Shown piece by piece: positions 37,028 through 49,059 of a DNA stretch of 57,744 bases; position 1 is the first letter of the stretch, and each line of letters begins with the position of its first letter. Below the pieces are notes generated by a model. It did not search any database, was not told the origin of the DNA, and worked only from the letters and a program-made list of their open reading frames with translations. The stretch is from Hypsibius dujardini (lineage: Eukaryota > Tardigrada > Eutardigrada > Parachela > Hypsibiidae), in NCBI GenBank assembly GCA_001579985.1, contig LRSR01013305.1, forward strand, positions 1 through 57,744, given 5' to 3'. A program made the translations under genes and the position numbers.

Positions 37028-37643
37028 TGTCTTAGTAACCGTCAAACAGACGATGACATACTTAAAGGATTCGAAGATTCCAGCGAAGGCTATGATGGCG
37101 ACCACCAATGAAGCCGGTGGCTTCACACAAGAAAATGTTTTGGATCTTTTGCGGATCGGGCGCGGACATACATCGCTGATCTGAAAGCAGTCGGAGAAAC
37201 GGAGAGCAAGCTGGTGGTTTTGCTGGGAAATTATGGAGTTAGTCAGGTTGACGGACGGTGATCGATTCAGCAACGACATTACCTCAGACAAAATCACACA
37301 GAGTGGTCAACCGGGTAACGGCAACGTAATAGGCGAAAACAACGCCAGCAGAAAAGTGAGCGACGGAATCACTGAATGTCAATCTGAAGGAGGGGAAAGT
37401 GGATCCATGGATACAGAGGCGACCCTTACAACCGAAGAAACGGCCGAGATTCAAAAGGAAGAGAGGGATGAGAATGGGTGGCGCACGAACAAAATTTGTG
37501 AATGTGATTTCGATGTGTGTAGGATTGAAAGGGGGGTGTTCGCTCGTTCGGAAGCCAAACGCAAACGCGAATTACCGAAACATTTTGCGTTGCGGGACCG
37601 CCTGTCTATGCAGACAAAACCAAACTTCGAACATTTCGTTTGA
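37028..37643 (+). CDS. Possible retroelement-derived frames
   Basis: A plus-strand segment from 37028 (VTVKQTMTYLKDSK) stops at 37183, and a second frame runs 37233-37643 (starts MELVRLTDGD, acidic middle, basic end). They sit just upstream of a decayed family-A LTR. They could be gag-like remnants; I recognise no motif. Confidence 0.25.
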
Positions 37644-37716
37644 GAGAAACGAAAGCCGAAACATCATAACCACCCAACAGCGACGCGTGGACGGTCGCAA
37701 GTACACGGAGGGCAGT

Positions 37717-37967
37717 TTTGAGTGGTACCTAACAGTTACGCAATATACGCAATATACACACCCATATAAATATAATATATATACAGTGTAAGTTCTCATA
37801 GTATATTTTATTTACGTATTTAACCCATTCCTATCTACCCTCACATAATGTAATTACTCAGCTATTTTTACGTACATAATTTCGCCATGTCGGCAGGAAC
37901 TAGTACGTTAGACCAGGAACTATTCTTTATTCCTGACTGTATAAGCGTATGTTCTACAGTAATTGGG
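37717..37967 (+). mobile_element. LTR, family A, decayed and truncated copy 3
   Basis: Shares GTGGTACC-TAACAGTTACGC, TAACCCATTCCTATCTACCC, CGCCATGTCGGCAGGAACTA and the ATTCTTTATTCCTGACT block with the other copies. It carries an AT insertion near 37745-37810 and breaks off after TTCTACAGTAAT. No target duplication seen. Confidence 0.8.
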
Positions 37968-38379
37968 TATGAGTATACAGTAATTTATTATCTGTCTTTT
38001 GGTTAATTAAATTATTATTTATACCATCATGGACCATCTAGGCCGGCATTTTTCAATCTCTCTACGTGGTTTGAAATTGTTTATCGGGATTGACGAGACA
38101 GCTAACTAGAAAGCCGTTTATATCTGCCCTAAGGAGAAATCGGTCCGCAAAAAGGGTTAGACACTTTGTTTGGGCAGTGCCCCGCAAAGCATACCCCACT
38201 ACATATTTGTATATGTTATGATTGGATGATGGAGTTTTTCTGTGTATTCTTATGATGAACGCTCGAGCTCTCCACCTGCGGCTTGATTTGTACACCTATT
38301 TTTTGCTGTGAAAATCTTCTTTTCTCGTTTTACACGTTTCAAGAACGTCGCCTGGAGTTGTCTCACGTTGGTTCCAGTT

Positions 38380-38800
38380 GAACAACGTTGCCCAACATTA
38401 TGGAAAGTTGCCGCGCTTTATAACGTTCAACGTAATCCGTCGCTGGTTGACGGTGCCCCGCGTTACTCCACATTGGGCAACATTGCCCTACGTTTGCAAA
38501 CGTTGCCTGACATTGGTTGACGTTGCCTTACGTTGCATTACGTTGGTGGACGTTGCTGACCATCGCCCTCCGTTGGTGGAAGTTGCTCAACCTTGCTCAA
38601 CGTTGCTCAGTGTTGCCCTACGTAGCTCAACGTTGCTCACTGTTTCGGTATGTTGCTCAACGTTAATAAATTTTCTTCTGAATTGCTCAGCTTTGCCCCT
38701 TGTTGGTGGACATTGTTCAACGTTGCCCTAGGTTGCTTAACGTTACCCTATGTTGGTGGACGTTGCTCAAATTTGCACCACGTTGGTAGACGTTACCCAA
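38380..38800. repeat. Degenerate CAACGTTGC tandem repeat
   Basis: Over 400 bases built from units near ACGTTGCTCA, ACGTTGCCCT and TTGGTGG, each about 10-13 bases. The core AACGTT is palindromic. Many frames stay open across it because of its composition. Confidence 0.8.
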
Positions 38801-39323
38801 CGAACTCCAACCAAAACGTTACTCGATTAACATTCAACCATGATGAACAGCACATAGCTTTTAATTAAGTGATCAGTTGACTTGCTACTTTATGCCGTCA
38901 ATTGATTGCTTCATTGAAAACCATGTGCTGTTCATTTGGTTGATTGCTTATTGACTAACTTTTTGTCTGCAGTTTGAGTGACAAAAAATACGTTAATGAA
39001 CAACCGAAAAACAGCCTGAACACAGTTGCAATCAAGCAATGAGTCGACGGTACACAGCAGCAAGTTTGTTGAGACAATTGACAACTCTATAATTTCACCG
39101 AAATTGTTTTTATTTTATTTGACAGGCGAAATATATTTTTATATTCACTAATAAATTAAGCATACATAAAAATTTTTCTAGAACGGTTCTGAATTTGACT
39201 GATAAAAACTTCATAGAATATCGAGTCATCCAGCCATTGTCAAGTTCAGAAAAATATTACAAGTATATTTTTCTACCATAAAGAACTTCAAATCCAGATC
39301 CTCATTTCTTGTCAGTATAAGTC
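38801..39323. other. Intergenic, AT-rich
   Basis: No exon or repeat with definable ends recognised. Confidence 0.3.
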
Positions 39324-39834
39324 GTGAACATTATCAACCCAGGGGGGGGGTCATCATCCGGGAACATTCTTTCAATCCAAGGTAAATCAACTTTCTCCAG
39401 CATTTCCGCGCTAAGTAGTCCCATGAGATCATCTTGCAAGCCATCATCCATTGCGTCGTTCAACAAAAAATACCATATCTACTCGGAAAAGACTTCATCT
39501 GGTCTACAAACATCTGCTCCAGCCGAGGACACACCTGCGGGGTGGGTTGCAACAGCAGTCCTTCCGGGGTTCGTTGGAACGGCAACGGCCTGTCTTTCTG
39601 ATCGTCGTTCATTTCCGAGCACGGTGGATTGCAACTCCAAAGAGGCGTGTGCTTCAGTGGGCAATCTACCGGTGGATTGCGTTGCTTACCACATGACATT
39701 AATGGTTGCGACAAGTTCATCCTGGCTCGTGTAGCAGGAATGAGACTAGTGTGTTTCGCATCAGACATTAGTTTGATTGTCGATTCATCCGGTTCAAGCA
39801 AGCTGTGGCTGATCATGGAGCTACGCACAGCCAA
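39324..39834 (-). pseudogene. Protein-like minus-strand segment with a frame change
   Basis: One minus frame (39834-39460) ends in QVCPRLEQMFVDQMKSFPSR, and a second, offset by one base across the run of six T at about 39470-39476, continues LLNDAMDDGLQDDLMGLLSA to a stop near 39310. The two read like one acidic protein with a slipped homopolymer. A donor-like GTAAGC and an acceptor-like GGTAG occur near 39700. Family unknown; it could be a pseudogene or a sequencing slip. Confidence 0.3.
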
Positions 39835-40099
39835 TTTACATCAACGCTCGACTGTGCCGTTTCGGGAATCAATAAACTACGACGGAAGGCAATTGATGAC
39901 TGCCGATGGGTACCAGAAGTGTTCGTCCTCTGTCGCTTGATTTTTTTGCGGAATTAACTCTTTGAGAGCCAGATGTCTTGGTGTCGAATACGGTGGCGGC
40001 TAAATCGGCCAGCCGTGCTAATCCAGCAGAATGGAAGTGTTAAACACTAACCTCCAGAACAAGGTTCAAAGAGTCTGTGTTTGTGCCTGAGTATGTGCT

Positions 40100-40227
40100 T
40101 GTGTTTGTGTCTATGTACGTATCTGTGTCTGTGTCTGTGTCTGTGTCTGTGTCTGTGTCTGTGTCTGTGTTTGTGTATGTGTTTGTGTCTGTGTCTGTGT
40201 CTGTGTCTGTGTCCGTGTTCATGTCTT
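40100..40227. repeat. (TGTCTG)n / (TGTGTC)n hexamer repeat
   Basis: An imperfect hexanucleotide run with less regular TGTTTGTG flanks on both sides. Confidence 0.92.
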
Positions 40228-42530
40228 TGTACGTTTGTCTGTATCATTGTCTGTTTCTGTGATTCTGTGATAATGCCTGCGTTTGTGTCTGATTCTGTGC
40301 ACATGGCTGCGCCTGTAATTACCCCTGCGTATGTAAATGTGTCTGGTGTTTGTGACTGTGCCTGGGTGTGGCTATCTGCCTGGTATCTGCCTATTTGCCA
40401 AATTCAATATTGTTCAAGATGTCAAAATATTTGACATGGTACATTTGATGAGTTATTCCTTGTAAAGTAATGTAATTATTAGGAAATAAAGTTGAAGGCA
40501 GACATGTACAGCCCGTTGAGGAAGAAAATGTGACGAAGATTTTTTGACTGGTTTGAAATATTGACTTGGCGATTCATTTGACGCCGATCCAGACTTCATG
40601 AAATCCGCATTTTAATTTGATATTTTATATTAAGTGCCATTAGCACTTTAGCAGACTTGGTATATGCCTTTATTCCACCATAAATTGCAGGCTATCATGT
40701 TAAGACGAAAACCATCCTACATACGTCCTTCTTCTATCGCTCGCATAAGACAAATCGACAAAATAGATGCAAATTTATTGCCCTGTTGCTGGCAACTCTT
40801 GTCCATCTGCCACACAGCTCATAAACAGACATCCGCATGGACAGACTTACAAACAGAAAAATAAACAGACAGACCAACCAATCAGGAAGGCATGTAGATA
40901 ATCAGACACATGGACAGGCAAATAAACTATAGCCCTGCTATCTACACACATTCACACAGTACTGGTGCAGTAACAGTACCATTACGCTATGTTACCACAT
41001 GGCCTGCCGTTGCCTGTTCCTTTTGGTGCGCCGTGTGAGGCAGACATAGTCTGCGAGGCCGTTTTTTTATTTTTTTCCGCTAGTTAGTGTGCTCTTCATC
41101 CTCATTGTAATTTATAAAATAATATGTTGAGGTGTTCTATTTATTAAAAAAATTTGCGTTTGTTGAATGCAGGTAATTCTCACGTGAAATGACCGGCACG
41201 GGCTCGTTACCGAATTAGTACACTACGACCCTTGTTTTAATAATTTTTTGAATCTTGCGGAGCTAAAAACTATCACAAACATACCTTCTATCTCCCAATT
41301 TAGGGAATAATTTATGTATTTCTCAGCGTTTTCTCTCCTTGTGTCAGAATAGTCTAAAAAACATCAGCCTATCTTAAACTGAAATTTCAACGTAATCCGG
41401 CTGCGGTCATGAAACCATTATATCAAAAATTAGAGATTCAACTAAAAACATTTTTTGGCACCATATTGACCAATATATAAAATTCAAAAACTATTAATTA
41501 TAATTCAGAGTAGTTTACCGGGTACAAACTTCATTTCTGAAATAACTTTGAAGTTTATCGGTGAGCACACCGGCCAGCCAATGTTAACACACGACCACTC
41601 AAGGGTAAACCTATTCTTTCAGGACTCTGGAAAATATTTGTTCAGATTTTTTTTATGACCGCGACGGAAATAGGAAGATGGTTCGCTTTCAACGGTGTCC
41701 CAAACTTTCCGATTTTCCTTTGATTGTCTGACGATACGAAATTCTTTGCACTTTCAAAACTACATTGACATTTTATTACGTGTTTACGCTTTTGATTTGA
41801 ACCAAAATTTTTGCAATGAATGGGCTGCCATGTGCTAAAGTAAATAGAGTCGAACTTGGAAGGAAATTTTTTTTTTGTGAGAGGTCTCATTGTAAACCTC
41901 ATCGGTCTTCCAATGTCGCACAATAATTCCCGTAGTTTGTTGGATCCAAAATCTGCTTAAATATTTCTTGTTTACATATGCTAAACTAGTCTTTACGTAT
42001 GCCTAAATAATGAAATCTGTTTTTCCGGGTAAAATCAGGTGACAAAGATTTCCTAATGTGAAAGGGTAGATATAGCATGCGAAAGTGGTGGCACGGGTGC
42101 AAAAAGGTGTTAGAAATTAACTGAATACCTCTTTGGTTTAGGGTTTCATAGTTTTGGTTCCTGGTACGACAATGTAGAAGTGAAACGCACGTTGCATATT
42201 TTATTTTATTAGCCTTGAGTGTTGATAAGAGGTTTTGGAATGAGATACTCCAATAAATAAATATCTAGGAAGACGGTTTACAAACGCCAGAACAATTCAT
42301 GTTCTAGTAATTCGATTGAGCCAAAAAAAATTTTTCATAGAGGATTGAATGCCATAATTAAAAAATTTTTAAAAACAGAATTCAGATGGAATGCACGTGC
42401 AAGCACTGTTTGAACTTAAGAAAAAGTCCGCACCAAATAGAAAAGCAAAATGACAATCCTATATGTGGACAGAAGGAAAAAGCCCATTAATATGCGAAAT
42501 GTCAAAACCTCAACAATGTTCTTTTTATAG
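40228..42530. other. Intergenic, AT-rich
   Basis: Only short unrecognised frames. 40820-40930 is a short field of decayed ACAG units. No gene called. Confidence 0.35.
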
Positions 42531-43557
42531 ATCTGTGGACATGCGGTATGTAAATCTACCTCCAGTTTGCGAAACCGAGCCCGCCAATGGTGTGCTCTAC
42601 TGCAAGGAACACGTTGTAGAAGCAAAACACCGCGGATTACCGATAATCAAGAATGAGCTACTGGCAGCGGAGAAACAACGCGGATCATACCGACAACAGC
42701 TGTTTGACGACAGTTCGAGCATTTTTGAGTTCGAAGTGGACCGAATGACTGATAAGGAAGAACGAAAGAACGCCGCAACGAAATTTCTTGCCTGAGTAAA
42801 GTTGTGGCCGCTCCGTGGTGCGAAAAGACTTAGGTCAACGCAAGAAAGTGGGCTCATATAGTCAAGGCTAATTTGTTTTTGTGCACGGGTGTGGACATAT
42901 TACATCTATTTTGCCATTGTATTAGTAAGAATAAGAATAGTTTGCAATAATTATCACAATCAGACGTCTCATTTTCAGAAGAGAATCAATGTCTTAAATG
43001 TTTCTGATTATTATGGACTGGCAGCAAAAACAACTGAGCGGGATACCACTTTGTGGAGTGGTCCAATTTTTTTCTTTGTTACGACAACATGTAAAACCCA
43101 CTATTGCAGAAGCATCAAACTACAGTTATCAACAATAAATTACAAATATCTCCGTTTGCATAGGTGCAACTTCGCTTGTTTAAGAGCAGTAAAGGAAGAA
43201 CTCCCGCCATCCTTTGCCGAGCCATATCAATCAATGCGGTCGTGTATTTCAAAGATCATAGATGGGTTTTACTTACAAAATTACAAACAAGAAAGCTGCA
43301 AGAGAAATTTTAACCCCGACCAGTTCGATGCTGTCCATCCGAAAAGTCCCCATTGTAATACCATGGTTGCTGAACAAGCGTTTCCTTGGCTCACTAAATA
43401 CAAGAAACAAGTGAATGCCATGAGTAAGGAGAATCAGATGTTTTTCCTTCATCGCATTATGACTCGTTGGAATCAGTATAATGCTGCTCGCTTACATGCT
43501 GGAGAAACACCTATCGCTTATGGTCAGCATAGTTACTTGCAAAGAGCTGGATTCTAG
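42531..43557 (+). CDS. KDZ-transposase-like two-exon fragment
   Basis: Exon-like block 1 (42531-42795), preceded by TTTTTATAG, encodes a Cys/His segment: CETEPANGVLYCKEH followed by RGLPIIKNELLAAE. Block 2 (43190-43557), preceded by AGAGCAG, ends in the pattern seen at the C-terminus of KDZ/CxC-type transposon proteins: an HCNTMVAEQAFPWLTKYKK motif, then FFLHRIMTRWNQYNA and a short tail before TAG. I recall this Asn-Thr...Glu-Gln-x-Phe-x-Trp...LHR arrangement from that family; no search was possible. Block 1 ends in its own stop (TGA at 42793-42795), so the join to block 2 is unproven. Probably the tail of a mobile element or a domesticated derivative. Confidence 0.45.
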
Positions 43558-45399
43558 AACGTATGCCGAATACTCGACATTACGTACATATCTTTTGGCT
43601 TGACGCATGTGTATCTTTCTGCTTTTCTGCCTTAACACGCTTTGCTGCAGTAGTTGAAAACTCTGTACTGAAGAAAGCAAAAGCTAACGCAAGGAAACTA
43701 TTAGATTTTTTTTAGCAATGACACCCAAATACATTTTTTAAGCTATCAAACTAGTCGGCGGCGAAATAAAAACGTAACGGCAATCGAAAATAATTGCCAC
43801 ATAGGGAGATGTTCATGTCATGCAACTCGTCAAAAGGGTGCGGGAATGCTAAAATGTCATGAAGTCAACCAGAAGGGCCCTGAGATGTTATGGAAACAGT
43901 TCCAATTAGAACCAACAAGAAACTGAGTATTAGTTTGCAACAGGAGTCGCACAACAAAATTGCAAAGAATAATTTGACATGTTTTTTGTTTTGTTTTGGT
44001 TCTTCAATAAATAAACTAGTTTCTCTTATTATTTTAATTTAATAAATAAATAAGTGCAGTTTTTTTAAATACTCGGGAGAATTAGACTTTTCAATAGCTT
44101 CTGATCAACGCTTTAAGATCAATAATAAAACTTAATATTTTTAAATATTTTATTAATTCACTATTTAGTTTAATATTTATATTTATAATGAAAAGGGTGA
44201 TTATTGCGTTTTAGTATTCAATAATAATTTTAGGAATATTTGAAGAGTTATTTTAGATAATTGCAATTTGTTTGGCGAATTGTCATTTTTTCTACACATT
44301 TTTTGAAATAAGGGCAATTTTTTTCCTCTTTTTTTCACACATTTCGACTGATAAACCTGTTTAAATATTTTTAAGTTCTCTTTGTTAGGGATCAGTAATT
44401 TGAGTAGGTTTTATTTTAATCATGTTATGCTATTTCCATAATTATTTTATATATAATATCATATATAGTAATTTTGTATATAATATTGTATATTAGGTTT
44501 GAATATTATAATATATGAATATTTTATTTTATTAATACTTCTGTTTTTGTGTTGTCATCACTTCAGCTGTCGTTTCAGATAGCCTGACAGTGATTAAGGA
44601 GAACGTGTAATTCAAAACAGGCTATTTTCAAACAATCTCGCACATGTGCTGACGTTTTTAACAGATTGGATAGGGGAACTGTTAGTCTCTTGACAGTTTT
44701 AGGTCAGATGAGTATCCGACCCAAATATTTTACTCGAGAAAGTGGGTTAATGACTGCAAAGTACCGGGTGCGGGAGAGAGTTTCGCACTACACTAAATTT
44801 GCTGAATGTAACCCATATATAAACTGATCAAAACAAGTATTTATGTTTTATTTCGAAAGAAAATCTATAGATCTGTGAAACATTACCTCGGTTCGACGTT
44901 GGGAGGAGCAGGACAGGTGCTATGCATCGGTTTGTGGCAGCACTTAAAAATTGATTGTTGCCTGGTTGATGGCAGACTTTGTTAAGTTTGCTGACCTAGA
45001 TCGAAACTGATTCGCATTTCTCAAAGCAAAGCATAAACAACAAAACGTTACAACATTTATATTGTAATACTTTAATGGGGCTGCCCCATGCAAAAAGAAA
45101 AAGTCAATTTGAAGGCCACCTTGGTTTAAAAAAAATTAACAAAACAACGTCGCAGGGTCAAGTTCAGCCGGTTTTTTAAATCATGCATCTCTAACTTCAG
45201 ATCAAAACTGGAAACTTAAAGTGCTACAAAAAAATTGTTTCAGTAGAAAAAGGAGGTGTACAATAATTGGGCTCTCTAATTAGTGGTGCACGATTAATTG
45301 AATATTTTTGAATATTGATTGTTTTCTTGTACATAAATCTGACATAGATCTATATATATATATAGATATATATATATATATCTTTTTGGTATTTTTAGA
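43558..45399. other. Intergenic, strongly AT-rich
   Basis: No gene recognised. 44050-44530 is almost pure A/T with TATATAATAT runs, and 45346-45381 is a (TA)n run. Confidence 0.4.
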
Positions 45400-46082
45400 T
45401 TCCTACGATCGTTTCGATCGAGAAAATTTTACACTTCAACACCGACGTGGAGGACATGGATGGGCAACGAGATACCGAGCATGCAACGGACAGTCCGGCA
45501 TCAACAGTCCCGAAGTCGAACAACAGCGACACGGTGGCAGCCGCCATTGAAGAACCAGTTCCAATTTCAAAAGGGGTGAGCGAAACCGCATTTAACATTC
45601 ATTTAACATTCACCAAAGAACGTGTGAGGGCCACCCAAATTGTGCAAAGGTTGTGTTCCGCAATCCAATTCGACCCTAATTTTTGGAGGGCATGACGCCA
45701 GCTTCCTGGGCTTCAGGCACACATTCGCTGTGCCTTGGCGCCCGATTGGTAACGGAAAGGCAGGTTGCGCGTTTTCGGAACCGGATCCAGCAACTCCTAC
45801 CGGCGAGATACACCATCGACGAGGACGCGTTTGCTCTTCTTTACTGAGCAACGCAAGCGGCGTTCGGCAATTTAATCCCACCAGCTCGTCCAGCTCAGTT
45901 CCACTTGGTCATCGATCACACCCACAGTGCACCTCCGTCTCTGGACACTAACTCCGCGGGTACTACGGATGAAATAATCCGATCACCGTGCCGAGGCGGA
46001 CGAAAGGATCTTACGTCACCGCCCAAAAAAAGACCACAATAAGCAAGCGCGCGAGGACGGTGGTTTTCCGGCGGAGGGCAGT
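45400..46082 (+). pseudogene. Degenerate internal 3' end of a family-B LTR element
   Basis: Upstream of the LTR at 46083 the plus strand carries broken coding-like frames, including TERQVARFRNRIQQLLPARY, LVIDHTHSAPPSLD and PPKKRPQ in one frame with a TGA in the middle. A purine-rich GGCGGAGGGCAGT sits directly before the LTR, as a polypurine tract should. The first block (45400-45575; TDVEDMDGQRDTEH, donor GGGGTGAGC) may instead be an unrelated host exon. The reading as the internal end of an element rests on position and the PPT. Confidence 0.4.
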
Positions 46083-46397
46083 TGTTGGACCACGCCCAAC
46101 AAGTCCTCATACCCAATCATCATAGCTATTTGACTCGTTAACACCTTACTTAATTACTCTATCCACCCTGTTAACCCTATTCTGCTGCCACAGCTTACTA
46201 ATTGTATGTGATTTTGATGTGTGTGCTATTTACTATCATCCCTATAGTTAAAACTTTACTATTTATTCAAGTGCTTTGTTATTTTGAGTTGGAGTTGTGT
46301 TTTCTCTTTCCTATTTTTCAGTTTACTTCTCTATCTGTCACTACATTCAGTCTAATAAACTTGTTTACTACCCAATTTCCGTTTAGAAAATCTAACA
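46083..46397 (+). mobile_element. LTR, family B, copy 1 (probable 3' LTR)
   Basis: 315 bases from TGTTGGACCACGCCCAACA to ATCTAACA, with TCTAATAAAC near the 3' side. Flanking tetramers differ (CAGT and TATC), as expected if its left flank is element-internal sequence. Confidence 0.8.
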
Positions 46398-47869
46398 TAT
46401 CGTTCGTAGACCGTGTCAGACGAGTGCCGGTTGACGATGGTACCCAGATGTAGAAAAAATTGAGGCGTCCTTTTGTGATGACAAGATAAACTGAAGTGAT
46501 ACGATTAAACTAATTTAGCTTCAATGTTTTCAATTTGAAGACAGATTTAGGAAAATTTGTTAGTTAATACAAAATATAATAATATATTAATAAATCGGTA
46601 CTTGTTGATTAAATTAAATTGAGTTCACTAAGCCAAACCTTCGTACACTACCTTCTGAGTCGTAATAACCGAGAAAATTTGCTCCAGAAGGCTAATGGTA
46701 AAACTGTTCAATGGATTTTCTGATTTTTCAGGAATGCTTCGGTATGCGAACAAGCCCAATTAAGGCTTAGTAAAATCTACCATCTTGTTTTATATAACAT
46801 TATGACTTTACGAATTCTTGTCTAAACAGAAGTTCTAGAGAACTCTTTTTCTAACTGGAGGAACGTGGCCTTCGTGAGACTTAAACACTAACTGTAAAAA
46901 CTGTAAAGCATTTAGGAAATAGGTTTTAGTTGCCTCAAGGGTTGACCAGCACTTTCCGGAATGAGTTTTTCTACCGCGCATCGGCACCATTACTGTAAGT
47001 GAAACCAGATGAATAGACGTCCAGGTTGGAAAATTTACCACTTGAGAACTCGACGAGTTTAGAACACGAATGATCAAACTAAACGGCTCAGTAAATTGCA
47101 AAATAAAATAAAGAATAAACTAATTAACTAAAATAGGGAATAAATAAATTTGTGAACAATTGACATGTAAATAAAAAGTTTTTCTAAACTTGGATGAGAG
47201 TGAACTTAGAAGGATAAGAAATTGAATAAAAAAAATTGGAAAGATATTGAGCCCTTCAGTTTCATTTTTTTTACACGGAGATGGTGTCTTGCCATTCTTA
47301 CGGACCTGTTTCGGCAACCATGGAAGATACATCCGTTGTTATACCCCATTCGAGAAGCAAGGTGTCGGTTAGGTTACGCGGAACGAGCGCAATCGGACCT
47401 GTGCCTTCAGTCCAGTCTACCCACTTCAGCCATTTCAAATCATTTCTGGTCATGTCTTTCATTCTCAGTCATGGTACAATAAAAGTTAGCTAGTACTGTA
47501 GGATAAGAACGATGTAATAGTATAATTCAGGAACTATGGCATTCCGATGCACTAAAAATACAACAGCAGATACAGCATAAACGCATCATAGGACCAAAAA
47601 CATGAAGAAACAGTAAATGAAATTCTCAAAAGCTTGAAAACGCCGTGATTATGCGTGGATGCTCCAAATCGGCAAAGGCAGACCTAAAAAATGTAAGTAT
47701 TTGAGTACATGTAACGGCATAAAGGAAGACTACAAAAAAAAAACCCCAAAAAATCCCAAAACTGAAAAAACTGCAAAGAATGATTTCAATGAAAATAGTA
47801 AACATGGAAAACAAAAAATCTTCGAAATGAGGAAAAGTACGAAAACGAAATATAAAAAACTGACATTTT
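46398..47869. other. Intergenic, AT-rich
   Basis: A 54-codon minus-strand frame near 47320-47485 (contains LKWLKWVDWTEGTGPIALVP) looks protein-like but has no partner exon. A small minus segment near 47630-47685 (SAFADLEHPRIITAF) follows an acceptor-like TTTTTTAG. Neither is strong enough to call. Confidence 0.3.
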
Positions 47870-48264
47870 TTAAGAATAGGAAATGTTTCGGTACATATCC
47901 CCAGAGATGTATAACTGTGCGTTCATGGCTCCGATTTCTCTTTCATGCAGCCCACGACCACGATTGCCTCTGTGGTATTTCCAACGGGTCCCAATGCAGC
48001 ACTTATAAAAAAAAATAAAGTTTGCGAAATTTAGACGCTCAAATGTATTTCAAAAATCAAACAATACGAAAACCATTTTCGCACCTCGTCTACAAACATT
48101 TTCTTTCCGGGTCCGCCGAGCTGCATTAAGGTGAACCGATTGCGAACAGCTAGAACTTCGCGTACAATGAGGCAGAACTGATTGGCTGAATTTTGGTGAA
48201 TCCCTGCCTAAAATTTATTCAATTTATGGAACAAAGGTCAGAGAGAGCGTGTGCAAGAGTCTAT

Positions 48265-48300
<36 letters not shown>

Positions 48301-48801
48301 CCAAGAGATCTATTTAAGTCACGACATCGGCAAGACCGCGCTGGCTGTAGGTCCGGAAATGGCTCATCTGCCAGTAGAAGGCGAAAGCCTGGTGCAGTTC
48401 CAGCCGCATTTCTTCCAAAAATGTCCCCTCCAGCATCGACGTCGTGGCGGAGCAACGGCAACGGAAAACGTAAAGGCCACAATGAAAACCGATCGACCTC
48501 AGCTGCCTGCACGCCCAATCCCCGCACCTTTTCTGCTGTAAGACTAGCTCAAAACGTTGCAGAAAACGCTTTACCTGAAATACGAAAGTGAATCTGAAAA
48601 GTTAAACATGCAACAGGAGAGGCAAAAACTCACTGAAATTTCCTTCAGCTGCTCCCTGGTCAAGGGCTCTCCCCTTCCTTCAATCGCCGCTCCAAGGTCG
48701 CGTCCTCTGCAGGCGCTCATTGCGAACTCAACGATCATGAAAGCATCCTGGGTCCGATCCATTGGGTTGAGAATTTCAGCAAGAAAAGCGAGTGAAACCA
48801 T
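47870..48801 (-). CDS. Unrecognised 224-aa protein from four exons
   Basis: Four minus-strand exons all in phase 0: 48801-48634, 48574-48323, 48207-48085 and 48001-47870. Donors are GTGAGT, GTGACT and GTGCGA; acceptors are TTTCAG, TTTTAG and TATAAG. The protein starts MVSLAFLAEILNPMDRTQDA, has REQLKEIS, a Cys-rich patch in exon 2, then a helical-looking FLEEMRLELHQAFAFYWQMS, then NQFCLIVREVLAVRNRF and MQLGGPGKKMFVDE, and ends DMYRNISYS. No signal peptide or membrane segment is evident. I do not recognise the family. The exon 2 Cys-rich patch could hide a further intron, and the last two donors are weak. Intron 2 contains an (AATC)n run. Confidence 0.5.
48266..48302. repeat. (AATC)n microsatellite
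   Basis: About nine perfect tetranucleotide units in intron 2 of the 224-aa gene. Confidence 0.95.
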
Positions 48802-49059
48802 TTTATTTTAATTTTAGAAAAGGGGAATCTTTATTTTTCGACAAAAAAATCACAACATAGCCGTTGGCCAGTTTGGTGCGTTGCGCAATGTGTTTTGCAC
48901 ACTTCGCGCTGCAAATTTTGCGCTGCACCCCATGCATTGCGCATGGGATTGTGATGGCTGATTGATTGATTGTTACCCAACTTGGAACTGCCACATCTCC
49001 CTTAGTTTTGATTTTCCTCACCTAATTTTTTTTAATCGATTCCTCTCGACGTCTTTTAT

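Noticed and set aside
40040-40434. Asp/Thr-repeat and Ser/Val-repeat frames
   Set aside because: Produced by the hexamer microsatellite; no flanking coding signal.
47659-48018. 119-codon Lys-rich plus frame
   Set aside because: A-rich composition and overlap with exon 4 of the minus-strand 224-aa model; no motif.
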